Part shown: piece by piece, positions 8,514-17,065 of the stretch
Layout: each line of letters begins with the position of its first letter
Position numbering within the stretch: position 1 is the stretch's first letter
Notes under the pieces: generated by a model
Told to the model about the DNA's origin: nothing
What the model saw: the letters and a program-made list of their open reading frames with translations, nothing else
The model's database searches: none
From: Dyadobacter psychrotolerans
GTDB taxonomy: Bacteria > Bacteroidota > Bacteroidia > Cytophagales > Spirosomataceae
Assembly (NCBI RefSeq): GCF_004349265.1
Contig: NZ_SMFL01000003.1
Span: 682,001-746,000 of the forward strand
Length of the DNA stretch: 64,000 nt
Direction of reading: 5' to 3'
Made by a program: the position numbers and the translations under genes

Positions 8514-8775
8514 TGTTGGAAGCGATAACTAAGCTCTAATCCTTAGAGCTTACTACTACGTTTTATTACATACCTGCAACCTAAACTTAACTACCGTAAT
8601 CAGCCTTCCGCGAAATGCAAGGATGATTGTGAGTTTGCATTCCAGAACGACTCAGCTGGTTGTTGCCACAAGGATCTTTGTACTACTATCTTAAAATTTT
8701 AAGTTCAGATACCAAACAGAAAAGCCTGCCACCTTTGAAGGTAACAGGCTTTCAATATTGTTTAATCGAAACTTC
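8514..8775. other. Gene-free stretch with one perfect short dyad and a Cys-rich stop-free frame
   Basis: Together with the terminator just upstream this makes a gap of about 325 bases between convergent genes. It holds a perfect dyad AAGCTCTAA-TCC-TTAGAGCTT (8531-8551) with no T-run. A plus-strand frame is open from 8547 to the TAA at 8700-8702, lacks ATG, GTG or TTG, and ends in a peptide with five Cys in 19 residues (CKDDCEF...GCCHKDLC). It may be a gene remnant or chance. No complete gene is seen. Confidence 0.5.
8714..8752 (-). terminator. Intrinsic terminator after gldN
   Basis: AAAGCCTG (8721-8728) and CAGGCTTT (8745-8752) form a stem with an inner ACCTT/AAGGT pairing. Read on the minus strand it ends in CTTTTCTGTTT, 24 bases after the gldN stop, and would end the gldKLMN transcript. 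Confidence 0.75.
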
Positions 8776-9828
8776 TTAGTACTCCCAAAGACCGTGTTCC
8801 AATTCCATCAGTTCCTGTTCGTAATTCAAAGATTTTTGAAGTGCTTCCTTTTCACCTCCGTAAATATCCAGGAATGCTCTGTCGTTCGCATTTGAAAATT
8901 TTGTAATACGTCCCCAAAATAAACGAAGATCGAATGCATCGGCTAAGTTCTTATTCTGCGCCGTGTTTTCCGTATTATACCAAATATATTTTTTAGGATC
9001 ACTGCGGAACAAACGCTCAACATCTTTGTATCTGAATGATGCCACTGGTAATTCTAAACCCGTTGCAGTTTGATCAGAAGGTAATACGATTGACAATGTT
9101 TGAATATCGTTATACAACCGCGATCTCTTTTTATCAAACGACCAATCCTCTTTGATTTCAAGTATAGAGAGTTGACTTGGAAAATACTCTTCCTCAGACG
9201 CCAGTGTTTGTTGAACCTGGAAAGAATCAACAGCCGGAGCTTCTACAACCGGAGCTTCTACCTTTGCTACTTCTTTCTTACTTTTTTTGGTGGTCTTCTT
9301 TTTAGGAGGTCCCCAGCCATCGTCAACTACAGCTTCTTCCTTCTTAATTTCCTTTTTAGGAGCTCCCCAACCATCATCGGCACTAGTTTGTTTAGCAGCC
9401 TCCGTTTTAGGTTTATCACCCCATCCGTCGCCTGCAGCAGAAGCAGGAGTTCCAAAACCAGCAGCTATTTCGTCAGCGGAAAGACCTGCAACCTGATTAG
9501 GAATCAATATCCTTTTATGAATATCAGCAGACGTGATTTTTACGGTACAAGAGTCATTTGTATAAGCATCAATCAATCCAGCCTTAGCTGCATCTAAAAG
9601 ATAACGGGTAATTTCGTTATTCTTAGAAAACATTGATAAATTCTGCTTTTCCTTCAGATCAACCCTTCTCCACAAAGTTCTCTTCATCATGATGTCACCA
9701 TCACTGATCGGTCGTGCGGAAAAAAGATTCTCAGTAGAATCAACCTTTTCCTGAGCAAAAGCGGCAGTGGAGCTTACCGACAAAGCGAGCAAAGACCACG
9801 CAATTGTTTTTCCGTTCATTCTTATCAT
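8776..9828 (-). CDS. gldN: Gliding motility/T9SS protein GldN
   Basis: 350-residue GldN (PorN), the periplasmic partner of GldK in the type IX secretion ring. A signal peptide (about residues 1-25, ending AAFAQ) is followed by the family domain, with the stretches MMKRTLWRRVDLKEKQN near the start and YKDVERLFRSDPKKYIWYN and DLRLFWGRITKFSN near the end. Between the two parts lies an unusual Lys/Ala/Pro-rich insert (about residues 125-205) with three D-G-W-G repeats. The start may be residue 1 or the Met at residue 4. Last gene of the gldKLMN order, 45 bases after gldM. Confidence 0.92.
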   Translation of the reverse strand: MIRMNGKTIAWSLLALSVSSTAAFAQEKVDSTENLFSARPISDGDIMMKRTLWRRVDLKEKQNLSMFSKNNEITRYLLDAAKAGLIDAYTNDSCTVKITSADIHKRILIPNQVAGLSADEIAAGFGTPASAAGDGWGDKPKTEAAKQTSADDGWGAPKKEIKKEEAVVDDGWGPPKKKTTKKSKKEVAKVEAPVVEAPAVDSFQVQQTLASEEEYFPSQLSILEIKEDWSFDKKRSRLYNDIQTLSIVLPSDQTATGLELPVASFRYKDVERLFRSDPKKYIWYNTENTAQNKNLADAFDLRLFWGRITKFSNANDRAFLDIYGGEKEALQKSLNYEQELMELEHGLWEY

Positions 9829-9873
9829 AACTCTTGTGTTCTTATATGCTTAGCAACGAAAACTAACTTATTG

Positions 9874-11466
9874 TTAATATAGAGTGACCGGAATATATTT
9901 ATTACCCATCTCCACCTCATTAACCGCGCCTTTAAAGTTTTGACGTTCTACTTTTAAAACTTCGATCACATAACGATCGCCCGGCTGTGCTTGTTGTGCA
10001 AGAGAAGAAAGTGAACCTCCACCACCTAAGCTAATTGGATTTCCTATTCTCCTGGATCCTCTGGCCAGGGAAACCTGTATTTGCGATACTCTGAATTTTG
10101 CATCCTGGGGAGAGAAGTTCCTAAAGCTTTCGTCAGCCACTGCAACCACCTGAATACTTCTGGCTCCAGTAGCAGGAACACCTTTGCGCTCATCCAATAC
10201 CACTCCATTTACCCTAACTTCCAACGAAGGTTTGGGAACACGGTTAACTCTGAAAGGCTCGGAACCTAACACATTGCCGCCATTACTTACAGTGATATTT
10301 AGCTGCGCTTTATTAGGAACGATAGTAAACTTCCCTTTTTGTCCGCTGTTAATAATTTCACCTCCGTCAGTTGAAAAAGAAGGAGCCCACAATGCACCCA
10401 AAGCAGGACTTTGGATACTTAGTTTATTTGCACAACCTAAATACAATGGAGGCAATGTTCCGGTTTCAACCTGATAAGTAGGTTTTACCACAAAATACTC
10501 CTGCTTCATGTTGTAGGTTGTATCTCTTCCGGAAGGCGTTGGAATCGTAATTCTCCCAACCAATTCTCTACGTGCAATCCCTTCTGCATTATAGCCACCG
10601 CCTTGTGCAGTGAATTCAACCAGACCAACACCATTTTCTACTTTAACAGCAGCACCGTTCAAGCTCATACGTGGTGTAAGCCCGGATGCGGAAGCAGCGA
10701 TAAACATTTGGCCTTTAAATTTCGTGCCCGCTACAACTGTTTTGGCATCCGCACTGATCATTGCTAAAATACGGTCGAATTTTATATCAGCTGCACCTAC
10801 TTTGCTGGCAAGGTAGTTTAACAGTTCACCTTCCATACGACGGATATCCGTTTGCTTCTGACTTAACACGGCCAAAGCTGCGGCTACCGGAGTTTGTGCA
10901 AAATTCAGTTCGGCAAAATCCTTGTTACGCTGATCCTTATTTTCCTTTGCAACAGGATCTTCTTTTCCATCCAAAGCAAGCGGCATAAATTTGTTCTGCG
11001 CCACCGCATTTAATGAATTTGTATAGGTATTCAGATCACCTTTAAGCTTGTAAGCCTTACCGTTTTTCTGACCACCCACCATCAATTCAGCAACCTTGCC
11101 TTCTTCCTGTGGGTTTTTAATCGCACCTTCTTCATTCAATCCGCTACCCGCCTGGGTAATGATTTCCTGTTTAAGTGCATTCAGTTTATTAATGATATCG
11201 GTAGTACTCTGACGGACGTCGTCCGCTTGTTTCATCACAGCTACGTCGCTTGCCCTGTTACCCGACTTTTCAACAGCTGCTTTGATTTTAAGTACCGTTT
11301 CCTGGTTTATTTTATTGGCTGCTCCGGAAGAAAGTTCCAGAGAATTATTCAGAAGGATGAATTTCTCTATAATGGCTGAACTTACCTGTAATGCGAGCAT
11401 TGCGGTAAGTACCAGATACATCATTCCAATCATCTTTTGACGGGGTGTTTCTTTTCCACCTGCCAT
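9874..11466 (-). CDS. gldM: Gliding motility/T9SS motor protein GldM
   Basis: 530-residue GldM (PorM). It has a short cytoplasmic N-terminus, one membrane helix (about residues 13-33, MIGMMYLVLTAMLALQVSSA) and a long periplasmic region. With GldL it forms the proton-driven motor that energises T9SS and gliding, the periplasmic domains reaching up to the GldKN ring. Family signatures seen are KETPRQKMIGMMYLVLTAML, DAKTVVAGTKFKGQMFI and the C-terminal NEVEMGNKYIPVTLY. It lies 87 bases after gldL on the same strand. Length is normal. Confidence 0.95.
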   Translation of the reverse strand: MAGGKETPRQKMIGMMYLVLTAMLALQVSSAIIEKFILLNNSLELSSGAANKINQETVLKIKAAVEKSGNRASDVAVMKQADDVRQSTTDIINKLNALKQEIITQAGSGLNEEGAIKNPQEEGKVAELMVGGQKNGKAYKLKGDLNTYTNSLNAVAQNKFMPLALDGKEDPVAKENKDQRNKDFAELNFAQTPVAAALAVLSQKQTDIRRMEGELLNYLASKVGAADIKFDRILAMISADAKTVVAGTKFKGQMFIAASASGLTPRMSLNGAAVKVENGVGLVEFTAQGGGYNAEGIARRELVGRITIPTPSGRDTTYNMKQEYFVVKPTYQVETGTLPPLYLGCANKLSIQSPALGALWAPSFSTDGGEIINSGQKGKFTIVPNKAQLNITVSNGGNVLGSEPFRVNRVPKPSLEVRVNGVVLDERKGVPATGARSIQVVAVADESFRNFSPQDAKFRVSQIQVSLARGSRRIGNPISLGGGGSLSSLAQQAQPGDRYVIEVLKVERQNFKGAVNEVEMGNKYIPVTLY

Positions 11467-11553
11467 ATGGTTCAGTAATCAGTTATCAGTGATAAAATAA
11501 TTTTGAAGTAACAAACATCCGGAGGATTTACCAGTTACCTGTTCTTTTGGGTA

Positions 11554-12369
11554 TTAAGCGTTACCGCGCATTGCAGTAAGCATATTACCATAAATGCCAT
11601 TCAGAGAAGAGATGTTGGTTGTAAGTTTATTCATCTCATTTTTGAATACCTGAGATTCCTTGGTAGCATCCGCCATATTTTCCATAGCTGCTGTAAGGTT
11701 TCCGTAAAAAGCGTTCATCGCTTTCAAATGCTTAGTAGTATCCTGCAATTCTAATTCATAGACCGCATTAAGCGCACCCATGTTTTTAGTGATTTGCTGA
11801 AATTGCTCACGATAAGATTGTGCATCTTTTGTAGCATCTGCCATAGATGTCATCGCATTGATCGCTACACCATAAGACTTGTTCATATCTCCTATCGCAA
11901 CGGAAGCTGATTTTACATTTTTCGCATAATCATTTGTTGCAACGGTGGCATCTGTAAGATCGGTAATTTTACCTACTGTATCAGATAGTGTTCTGAAATT
12001 TTTACCCAAGCTATCAAAAACATCAGGAGAAATTTTTGCATTGTCAAGCATGTTGTCAAGCTTCGCAGTGATACCGCTTCCCGAAGCTGCACCAACGCGG
12101 TTAATTGCAGGTCCTGAATAATCATCAGCAAGTTCAGGATAAACACGTGTCCAATCCGGATCTCTGTCAGAAGACTGCGTTAAAGTCTGGATTGCATAAA
12201 GTAAAAAGATAATAACCTCAGTACCCAAACCAAGTGTAAGCATTTCGCTACCACCGTCCCAGTGCTGAATTTTAAATAAAGCTCCTAAAATAACGACGGC
12301 TGCACCGGCGCTGTATATTGTTGGTACTAGTTTATCCCATACAAAACTAGGTCCGCTATTCTTAGCCAT
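11554..12369 (-). CDS. gldL: Gliding motility/T9SS motor protein GldL
   Basis: 271-residue inner-membrane GldL (PorL), the stator-like partner of GldM. Two N-terminal membrane helices are seen (about residues 13-33, around LVPTIYSAGAAVVILGALFK, and 43-63, MLTLGLGTEVIIFLLYAIQTL). The first is followed by the conserved FKIQHWDGG, and Glu in GTEVII is in the position thought important for proton coupling. A long cytoplasmic tail follows, with repeated heptad-like MADATK(E/D) stretches that suggest coiled coil. It lies 114 bases after gldK, separated by a strong terminator-like hairpin. Confidence 0.95.
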   Translation of the reverse strand: MAKNSGPSFVWDKLVPTIYSAGAAVVILGALFKIQHWDGGSEMLTLGLGTEVIIFLLYAIQTLTQSSDRDPDWTRVYPELADDYSGPAINRVGAASGSGITAKLDNMLDNAKISPDVFDSLGKNFRTLSDTVGKITDLTDATVATNDYAKNVKSASVAIGDMNKSYGVAINAMTSMADATKDAQSYREQFQQITKNMGALNAVYELELQDTTKHLKAMNAFYGNLTAAMENMADATKESQVFKNEMNKLTTNISSLNGIYGNMLTAMRGNA

Positions 12370-12434
12370 ACGAATGATAATCGGTTACGTGAAAAATTAG
12401 TTATTAAAAAGAATAAATGATACGAGAAGGCCGT

Positions 12435-12470
12435 AAAAAAGAAGCAGTGTTATTACGCTGCTTCTTTTTT
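12435..12470. terminator. Bidirectional terminator-like hairpin between gldK and gldL
   Basis: Left arm 12435-12447 (A6 then GAAGCAG) and right arm 12458-12470 (CTGCTTC then T6) are perfect complements around a 10-base loop. On the minus strand it stands 13 bases after the gldK stop and before gldL, so it should terminate or attenuate read-through. Confidence 0.85.
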
Positions 12471-12483
12471 CAATAATATAATC

Positions 12484-13557
12484 TTAACGACGACGGGCGC
12501 TTGCTCCGCCGCGATCGTTTACATTGTCCATTACGCAACGGAATCCGATGTAGGCACGTCTTTCCGTCTCGTACTCAAAGCTTCGTGTTCCTGTCTGAAG
12601 ATAATACGCAATATCTTTCCATGAACCACCTTTAATTACTTTTCTTGGTTCATTAGGATCATCATTTCTTGGGTTCATATCCCAAACGATTGCAGTTGCA
12701 TTGTCAGTGTAAGCATCCAGAGTCCATTCAGCAACGTTCCCTGCCATGTTATATAAGCCAAAATCATTTGGATTGTATGCATTAGCAGGACCGGTATAAG
12801 GATACCCATCTGCATCATAATTGCCTCTTTGTGGCTTAAAGTTAGCCAGGAAGCAACCTTTTGCATTCATTGTATACGGATTACCCCATGGATATTTTGC
12901 AACTGCGCGCCCACCTCTTGCAGCCCATTCCCACTCCGCTTCTGACGGAAGTCTGAAGCCTGTCGAATGAAATTGTCCTTCAGTATTTTGAAAATCATGA
13001 AGAAGGTTTGTTCTCCACTTTGCAAAATACTGAGCTCCCTGCCAGCTAACACCAACTACCGGATAAGTATCGAAACCAGGATGCTGGTAATAGTATTCTA
13101 CCATCGGATCACCATTGGAGTATGCAAAATCTTTTTTCCAGACTGTTGTATCGGGATAATATTTAGACATGATCTCTTCTTCACCAAGTACAGATACCGA
13201 GTCAACAAGCAATGCATTTACAAACTGACGATACTCGTTATTTGTAATTTCAGTATCATCCATGTAAAATGAACTGATGGTAACCCTGCGGTTCATGTTA
13301 CTCATGGACGCTGCGATATCTTCGTCAGCCTGCCCCATTATAAAAGATCCGGACGGAATTACTACCATTCCGGCTGGTGTAGTTTGTTTAAATCCTTTAC
13401 GGGCAGTAGCTGTAATTTCTCCATTTGAAATGCCACTTTCCTCTTTTCCTCCCTTTCCAAACTTACTCTTGATAAATCCGCAGCTTTGCATGAGCATAAG
13501 AGCGGCTACCAAAAGCAGGCTTTTGACTCCATTCCGATAGAACACTTTCACATTCAT
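12484..13557 (-). CDS. gldK: Gliding motility/T9SS lipoprotein GldK
   Basis: 357-residue outer-membrane lipoprotein GldK (PorK), which forms the periplasmic ring with GldN. The signal peptide ends in a lipobox (MLMQSCG, Cys about 26). The rest is a formylglycine-generating-enzyme/sulfatase-modifying-factor fold without enzymatic role in this family: IPSGSFIMGQADED, YMDDTEITNNEYRQF, GFRLPSEAEWEWAARGG, AGNVAEWTLDAY and RKVIKGGSWKD. It is the first gene of the gldKLMN order and has a 337-base upstream gap. Confidence 0.95.
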   Translation of the reverse strand: MNVKVFYRNGVKSLLLVAALMLMQSCGFIKSKFGKGGKEESGISNGEITATARKGFKQTTPAGMVVIPSGSFIMGQADEDIAASMSNMNRRVTISSFYMDDTEITNNEYRQFVNALLVDSVSVLGEEEIMSKYYPDTTVWKKDFAYSNGDPMVEYYYQHPGFDTYPVVGVSWQGAQYFAKWRTNLLHDFQNTEGQFHSTGFRLPSEAEWEWAARGGRAVAKYPWGNPYTMNAKGCFLANFKPQRGNYDADGYPYTGPANAYNPNDFGLYNMAGNVAEWTLDAYTDNATAIVWDMNPRNDDPNEPRKVIKGGSWKDIAYYLQTGTRSFEYETERRAYIGFRCVMDNVNDRGGASARRR

Positions 13558-13894
13558 AGTGGTTTTGTAAAAATTTGAGTAATAGTTGATAGCCTAAAAA
13601 CGTAAGCTGTGGTTATATAGTATACTTGAAATAAAAACAAAAGTAACGTTTGGTTTACCTGTCTCCAAAAGGACAAACCGGAATCAATTCAATTAAGATT
13701 TATCGGATTATTCGACTTAACGCAGAAATCTGAACAATTGATATAACCATAAAAAATTTTACAAATATAAATTAAAGTTTTGCAAACTGAGCCCGGATAA
13801 TAATACTCAAAAGCATAAATTATGTCACAATTAAACCCCAAAAACGACCAAATTGAACATTTTAAAGAACCCCTATAATTGTTACAGGAGTTAA
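13558..13894. other. AT-rich intergenic stretch upstream of gldK
   Basis: 337 bases without a gene, between gldK and porP, both on the minus strand. It must carry the gldK promoter, but I could not assign a convincing TTG/TAnnTTTG pair. A weak hairpin near its distal end is listed separately. No small ORF with a plausible start stands out. Confidence 0.6.
13861..13888 (-). terminator. Weak terminator candidate after porP/sprF
   Basis: CCTATAA (13872-13878) pairs with TTACAGG (13882-13888), including one G-T, around a 3-base loop. On the minus strand it follows the porP stop by six bases and runs into TTCTTTAAAA. The short stem makes it uncertain. Confidence 0.35.
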
Positions 13895-14872
13895 TTAAAA
13901 ACGGAAGCGCGGTGTTCTGATGATGGTCTTCTTGCCAAATTTTGGTGATGGCAAATCATACGAAAGCATTACTTCGAAGGAAGATGGCGCTTTTGTCTTA
14001 TTTCCTCCGATAACCAGATCATATGCTCCCGACAACCTTAATGACTGATCAGGTAACAGATAGATCCCTCCCATTATGATAAAAAATGTATCCTGCTGTC
14101 TGTAAGTACCTCCAACCCAATACCGTTTATTATAGGTAACTGTTGCACCGCCTTCAACAGAATAGGTCGAAATATCAGATTTAACCAGCAAAATCGGCTG
14201 AATGTCTAAAAGGTAACCTAATTCAAGATTCAGCCCTGCATTTAAATAAAGAGTTCTTGGCAACGGATTGGTCGCATGTTCCGCGCCAAGCTGATATTCC
14301 GGTTTCAAAACGTGATTTAAAGATAAACCCAAATGAAAGGTTTCATTTTCAAATCTTGCTCCCACCGAGATGTCCGGATTAATTTCACTTATGGTACCGG
14401 TTTGGATCAATTGGTCATCCGGATCTCTTGGCCTTAGCCTTCCATAATCCAAAGCTTGTCTGAATAATCCCGCACTTGCCCCAACCTGAAAATTTCCTCC
14501 TAATACTGGAAAGTGATAGGAGGCAGAAACTTTAAAATCCTGATGTGTCAGCGCTCCGCTTTTGTCATTCAGCGCATAAAAGCCAATTCCGAAGTTTTTC
14601 ACAGGCATGCTGAAAGAAAACAGCTGGGTAGAAAGAGCTCCCCCTTCATCGGCCGGATTTGTACCCTGGTAACCCGCATACTGAGTACGGTGTGTTAGCT
14701 GAAACCGGGTTGCACCTCCTGCACCGGCCGCAGCAGGGTTTAAATAAAGCTGATTTAGGTTAAACAAGCTGAACTGGGCATCCTTTTGAGCAAAAGCACC
14801 AGATGATATAAATATCAGGAGTGCTAAAATCCGGTTACATCTTATATTCTGAGGGATAGACGTTAATGTCAT
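13895..14872 (-). CDS. Type IX secretion system membrane protein, PorP/SprF family
   Basis: 325-residue outer-membrane beta-barrel protein of the PorP/SprF family. A signal peptide (ending GAFAQ, about residue 29) precedes KDAQFSLFNLNQLYLNPAAAGA, the family hallmark, and the rest shows alternating amphipathic strands with QLTHRTQYAGYQG. PorP/SprF proteins bind periplasmic PorE and serve T9SS assembly or secretion of gliding adhesins. It lies upstream of gldK on the same strand, with a 337-base gap, so it is probably a separate transcript. Confidence 0.9.
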   Translation of the reverse strand: MTLTSIPQNIRCNRILALLIFISSGAFAQKDAQFSLFNLNQLYLNPAAAGAGGATRFQLTHRTQYAGYQGTNPADEGGALSTQLFSFSMPVKNFGIGFYALNDKSGALTHQDFKVSASYHFPVLGGNFQVGASAGLFRQALDYGRLRPRDPDDQLIQTGTISEINPDISVGARFENETFHLGLSLNHVLKPEYQLGAEHATNPLPRTLYLNAGLNLELGYLLDIQPILLVKSDISTYSVEGGATVTYNKRYWVGGTYRQQDTFFIIMGGIYLLPDQSLRLSGAYDLVIGGNKTKAPSSFEVMLSYDLPSPKFGKKTIIRTPRFRF

Positions 14873-14952
14873 GCCGGTTGATTAAGTTTAAGAATCACAC
14901 GTTATTTCTTTTATCAATAACGCATATTGCTTAAAAAAATTGACAAAATCAT

Positions 14953-14985
14953 AAAAAAGGCCGGGAAAATTTCCCGGCCTTTTTT
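14953..14985. terminator. Intrinsic terminator after hemD
   Basis: A6-GGCCGGGAAA (14953-14968) is complementary to TTTCCCGGCC-T6 (14970-14985), leaving a minimal loop in the AT centre. It lies 14 bases after the hemD stop on the minus strand and separates it from porP. Confidence 0.88.
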
Positions 14986-14998
14986 AACAATATTGGTC

Positions 14999-15781
14999 TT
15001 AAATATTGTTGGCCTCTTTAATATATATTTCGAGTGCTCCGGTCATCGATGGTGCATTAGGCAAAGGCGCCTGAATATCAAGGATTAACCCGGCATTTTC
15101 GACTGCTTTCGCCGTTGTTGGTCCAAACGCAGCGATACGTGTCGCATTCTGTTTAAAATCAGGAAAATTGTCAAATAACGATTTAATTCCAGATGGACTA
15201 AAAAATGCAATGATATCGTAAAACACTTCTGTCAGATCCGAAAGATCAGCAGAACCGGTTTGGTACATTGTTGCTTCTGTAAAGCTAAATTCTTCGGTAT
15301 CAGCAAATTCCGGAATTTCATTCTTACGAACATCAGAGCAAGGATATAAAAATTTCTCCTTTTTATGTTTGCGCATCAATTCAATAAGTTCGACAGCCGT
15401 CTTAGTTCCTGCAAAAATTTTGCGTTTGCGAATTACAATGTATTTCTGAAGATAATTAGCTGTCTGCTCTGAGATACAAAAGTATTTCATCGTAGCGGGC
15501 ACTTCCACTCTTCCTTCGTTGCAGATTCTAAAGAAATGATCAATAGCATTTCTGCTTGTGAAAATCACTGCAGTATGATCCAGGATATTCACCTTTTGTT
15601 TACGAAATTCCTTATACGATACTCCGTCAATTTGGATGAAGGGCCGAAAATCCACTTTGATATTGTATCTCCGTGCTAATTCAAAATAAGGTGAATTTTC
15701 GTCTGCTGGTCTGGATTGGCTAACCAAAAGACTGGTAACTTTTGTCAATCGATCCTGATCAAATTTGATAGTCTCACTCAT
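14999..15781 (-). CDS. hemD: Uroporphyrinogen-III synthase
   Basis: 260-residue HemD-family protein, which cyclises hydroxymethylbilane to uroporphyrinogen III in tetrapyrrole synthesis. The two-domain fold is recognised from LLVSQSRPADENSPYFELARRY, VIFTSRNAIDHFF, TANYLQKYI, EATMYQTGSADLSDL, IIAFFSPSGIKSLFDNF and AAFGPTTAKAVENAG. The family is weakly conserved, so the call depends on these spaced stretches. It lies 43 bases after the DUF4271 gene and probably shares its transcript, an arrangement I recall from other Bacteroidota. Confidence 0.88.
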   Translation of the reverse strand: MSETIKFDQDRLTKVTSLLVSQSRPADENSPYFELARRYNIKVDFRPFIQIDGVSYKEFRKQKVNILDHTAVIFTSRNAIDHFFRICNEGRVEVPATMKYFCISEQTANYLQKYIVIRKRKIFAGTKTAVELIELMRKHKKEKFLYPCSDVRKNEIPEFADTEEFSFTEATMYQTGSADLSDLTEVFYDIIAFFSPSGIKSLFDNFPDFKQNATRIAAFGPTTAKAVENAGLILDIQAPLPNAPSMTGALEIYIKEANNI

Positions 15782-15823
15782 GTATAAGCCTTATTAGTTT
15801 ATTCCCGCAAGTAAAATGATAAT

Positions 15824-17005
15824 CTATAAGGCAAACTTTATGCCAATGATCAGCGGGATTATTTCAATGACGCAAAGGTACGAAAATAAATACAGATTTA
15901 TAATTGACCCCGGCGGCGTTGTAACAACATAGAGTATCAAAAACCTACCGATATAGAACAGCAGGAATGGAAAAAGAATGTATGGTTTTACGAAATTCAA
16001 AAACAGCGGGCTGTTAAAACTTAGCATAAAAACAAGAAGGAAAACCGCTGCATGGAACAGGTAGGATGATTGTACTATTTTAATAAACAGTACATCAACA
16101 AGCTTGTCCAGGTTAAGCATACTCCCGACCAGCGCCATCAATACATACTTGCCGTAGAATAATATAAAAAAAATCAGTGAAAGAAGAAAAAAGTCGCCGG
16201 CTAACTGAAGTGTATTCGATTTCTCCGAAAGTATGCTGCTGACAGAAAATAAATTGATCTTATTGGCAGAAAAGTACAGCAGTATAAAACTCGTCAGCAT
16301 CGAAACAATGACGACAAAAAAGATAATGCTGTTGCTATAAGGTTTGTTGAGCTTAGACAGCTGATCGCGCGGATCATTTTTGAACAACTCTACCGGATTA
16401 ATCAGCCGTATGAAAGCAAGCGGATTAACATTAAAAATCCAGGCGTTCAGAATGAGAATCAGCAACAGCGAAAGCACGGCAAAGTTGCGGAACGGCGAAA
16501 ACAGAATCGGCTTGATGTTTATGAAATTGGATGCGGCTGCTTCGATCACGCCGGCATCATTCCTTTTTCTTTCGTTACATAAAAGCAGGTTTTTTTCTCC
16601 TACACCCGGACTGCCATAAATGGTCAGAAGCAATTCATCTTTTTTATAAATCCGATAAAGACTATCCACATTCATATCAAGCCATTGTTCCTGAGATACT
16701 TCTCTTTGCAAAGCACCTTCCAGAAATAAATAGCTCTTTGTTTCAGACCTGAGTAAGAGATGATATTTCCTGTTTTTGATCAGGTCTATGTAAACACTGA
16801 CGTAACGCGATGATTCATCAACCTCCTGGGAAAAAGGAACATAATTTTTATACTGGGCATTGTAAACAAGCCAGTCGTTCTGATAATTATAGATCGGGAA
16901 AAACTGTTCGGGGGGTGTTATTTTTTCAGCAGCATGTGACTGAAATCCCGCCAGAAAAAGTGCGGTGGTAAAAGCCCAAAAAAGAAACAAAAAAATGGAC
17001 TTCAT
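15824..17005 (-). CDS. DUF4271 domain-containing membrane protein
   Basis: 393-residue protein with a signal peptide (ending SHAAE), an about 130-residue extracytoplasmic region and then multiple membrane helices from about residue 170, including FAVLSLLLILILNAWIF, SIIFFVVIVSMLTSFILLYF and the C-terminal LYLFSYLCVIEIIPLIIGIKF. The C-terminal part has the features of DUF4271, a Bacteroidota family of unknown function that often neighbours hemD. No catalytic motif is visible. Read as an inner-membrane protein co-transcribed with hemD. Confidence 0.75.
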   Translation of the reverse strand: MKSIFLFLFWAFTTALFLAGFQSHAAEKITPPEQFFPIYNYQNDWLVYNAQYKNYVPFSQEVDESSRYVSVYIDLIKNRKYHLLLRSETKSYLFLEGALQREVSQEQWLDMNVDSLYRIYKKDELLLTIYGSPGVGEKNLLLCNERKRNDAGVIEAAASNFINIKPILFSPFRNFAVLSLLLILILNAWIFNVNPLAFIRLINPVELFKNDPRDQLSKLNKPYSNSIIFFVVIVSMLTSFILLYFSANKINLFSVSSILSEKSNTLQLAGDFFLLSLIFFILFYGKYVLMALVGSMLNLDKLVDVLFIKIVQSSYLFHAAVFLLVFMLSFNSPLFLNFVKPYILFPFLLFYIGRFLILYVVTTPPGSIINLYLFSYLCVIEIIPLIIGIKFAL

Positions 17006-17007
17006 AT

Positions 17008-17037
17008 TAATAAGAAGGGCGGGGTTTCCCCAGCCCT
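17008..17037 (-). terminator. Terminator candidate after sucD
   Basis: AGGGC-GGGG (17016-17024) pairs with CCCC-A-GCCCT (17028-17037) with one bulged base and a TTT loop. On the minus strand it is followed by TCTTATTAAT, 29 bases after the sucD stop. Confidence 0.55.
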
Positions 17038-17065
17038 CCAGAAGTATTATTGATATAGATAACTA

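Noticed and set aside
9100..9597. Open frame on the plus strand opposite gldN
   Set aside because: Arg/Ser/Phe-rich antisense of the Lys/Glu-rich GldN coding sequence; no family feature.
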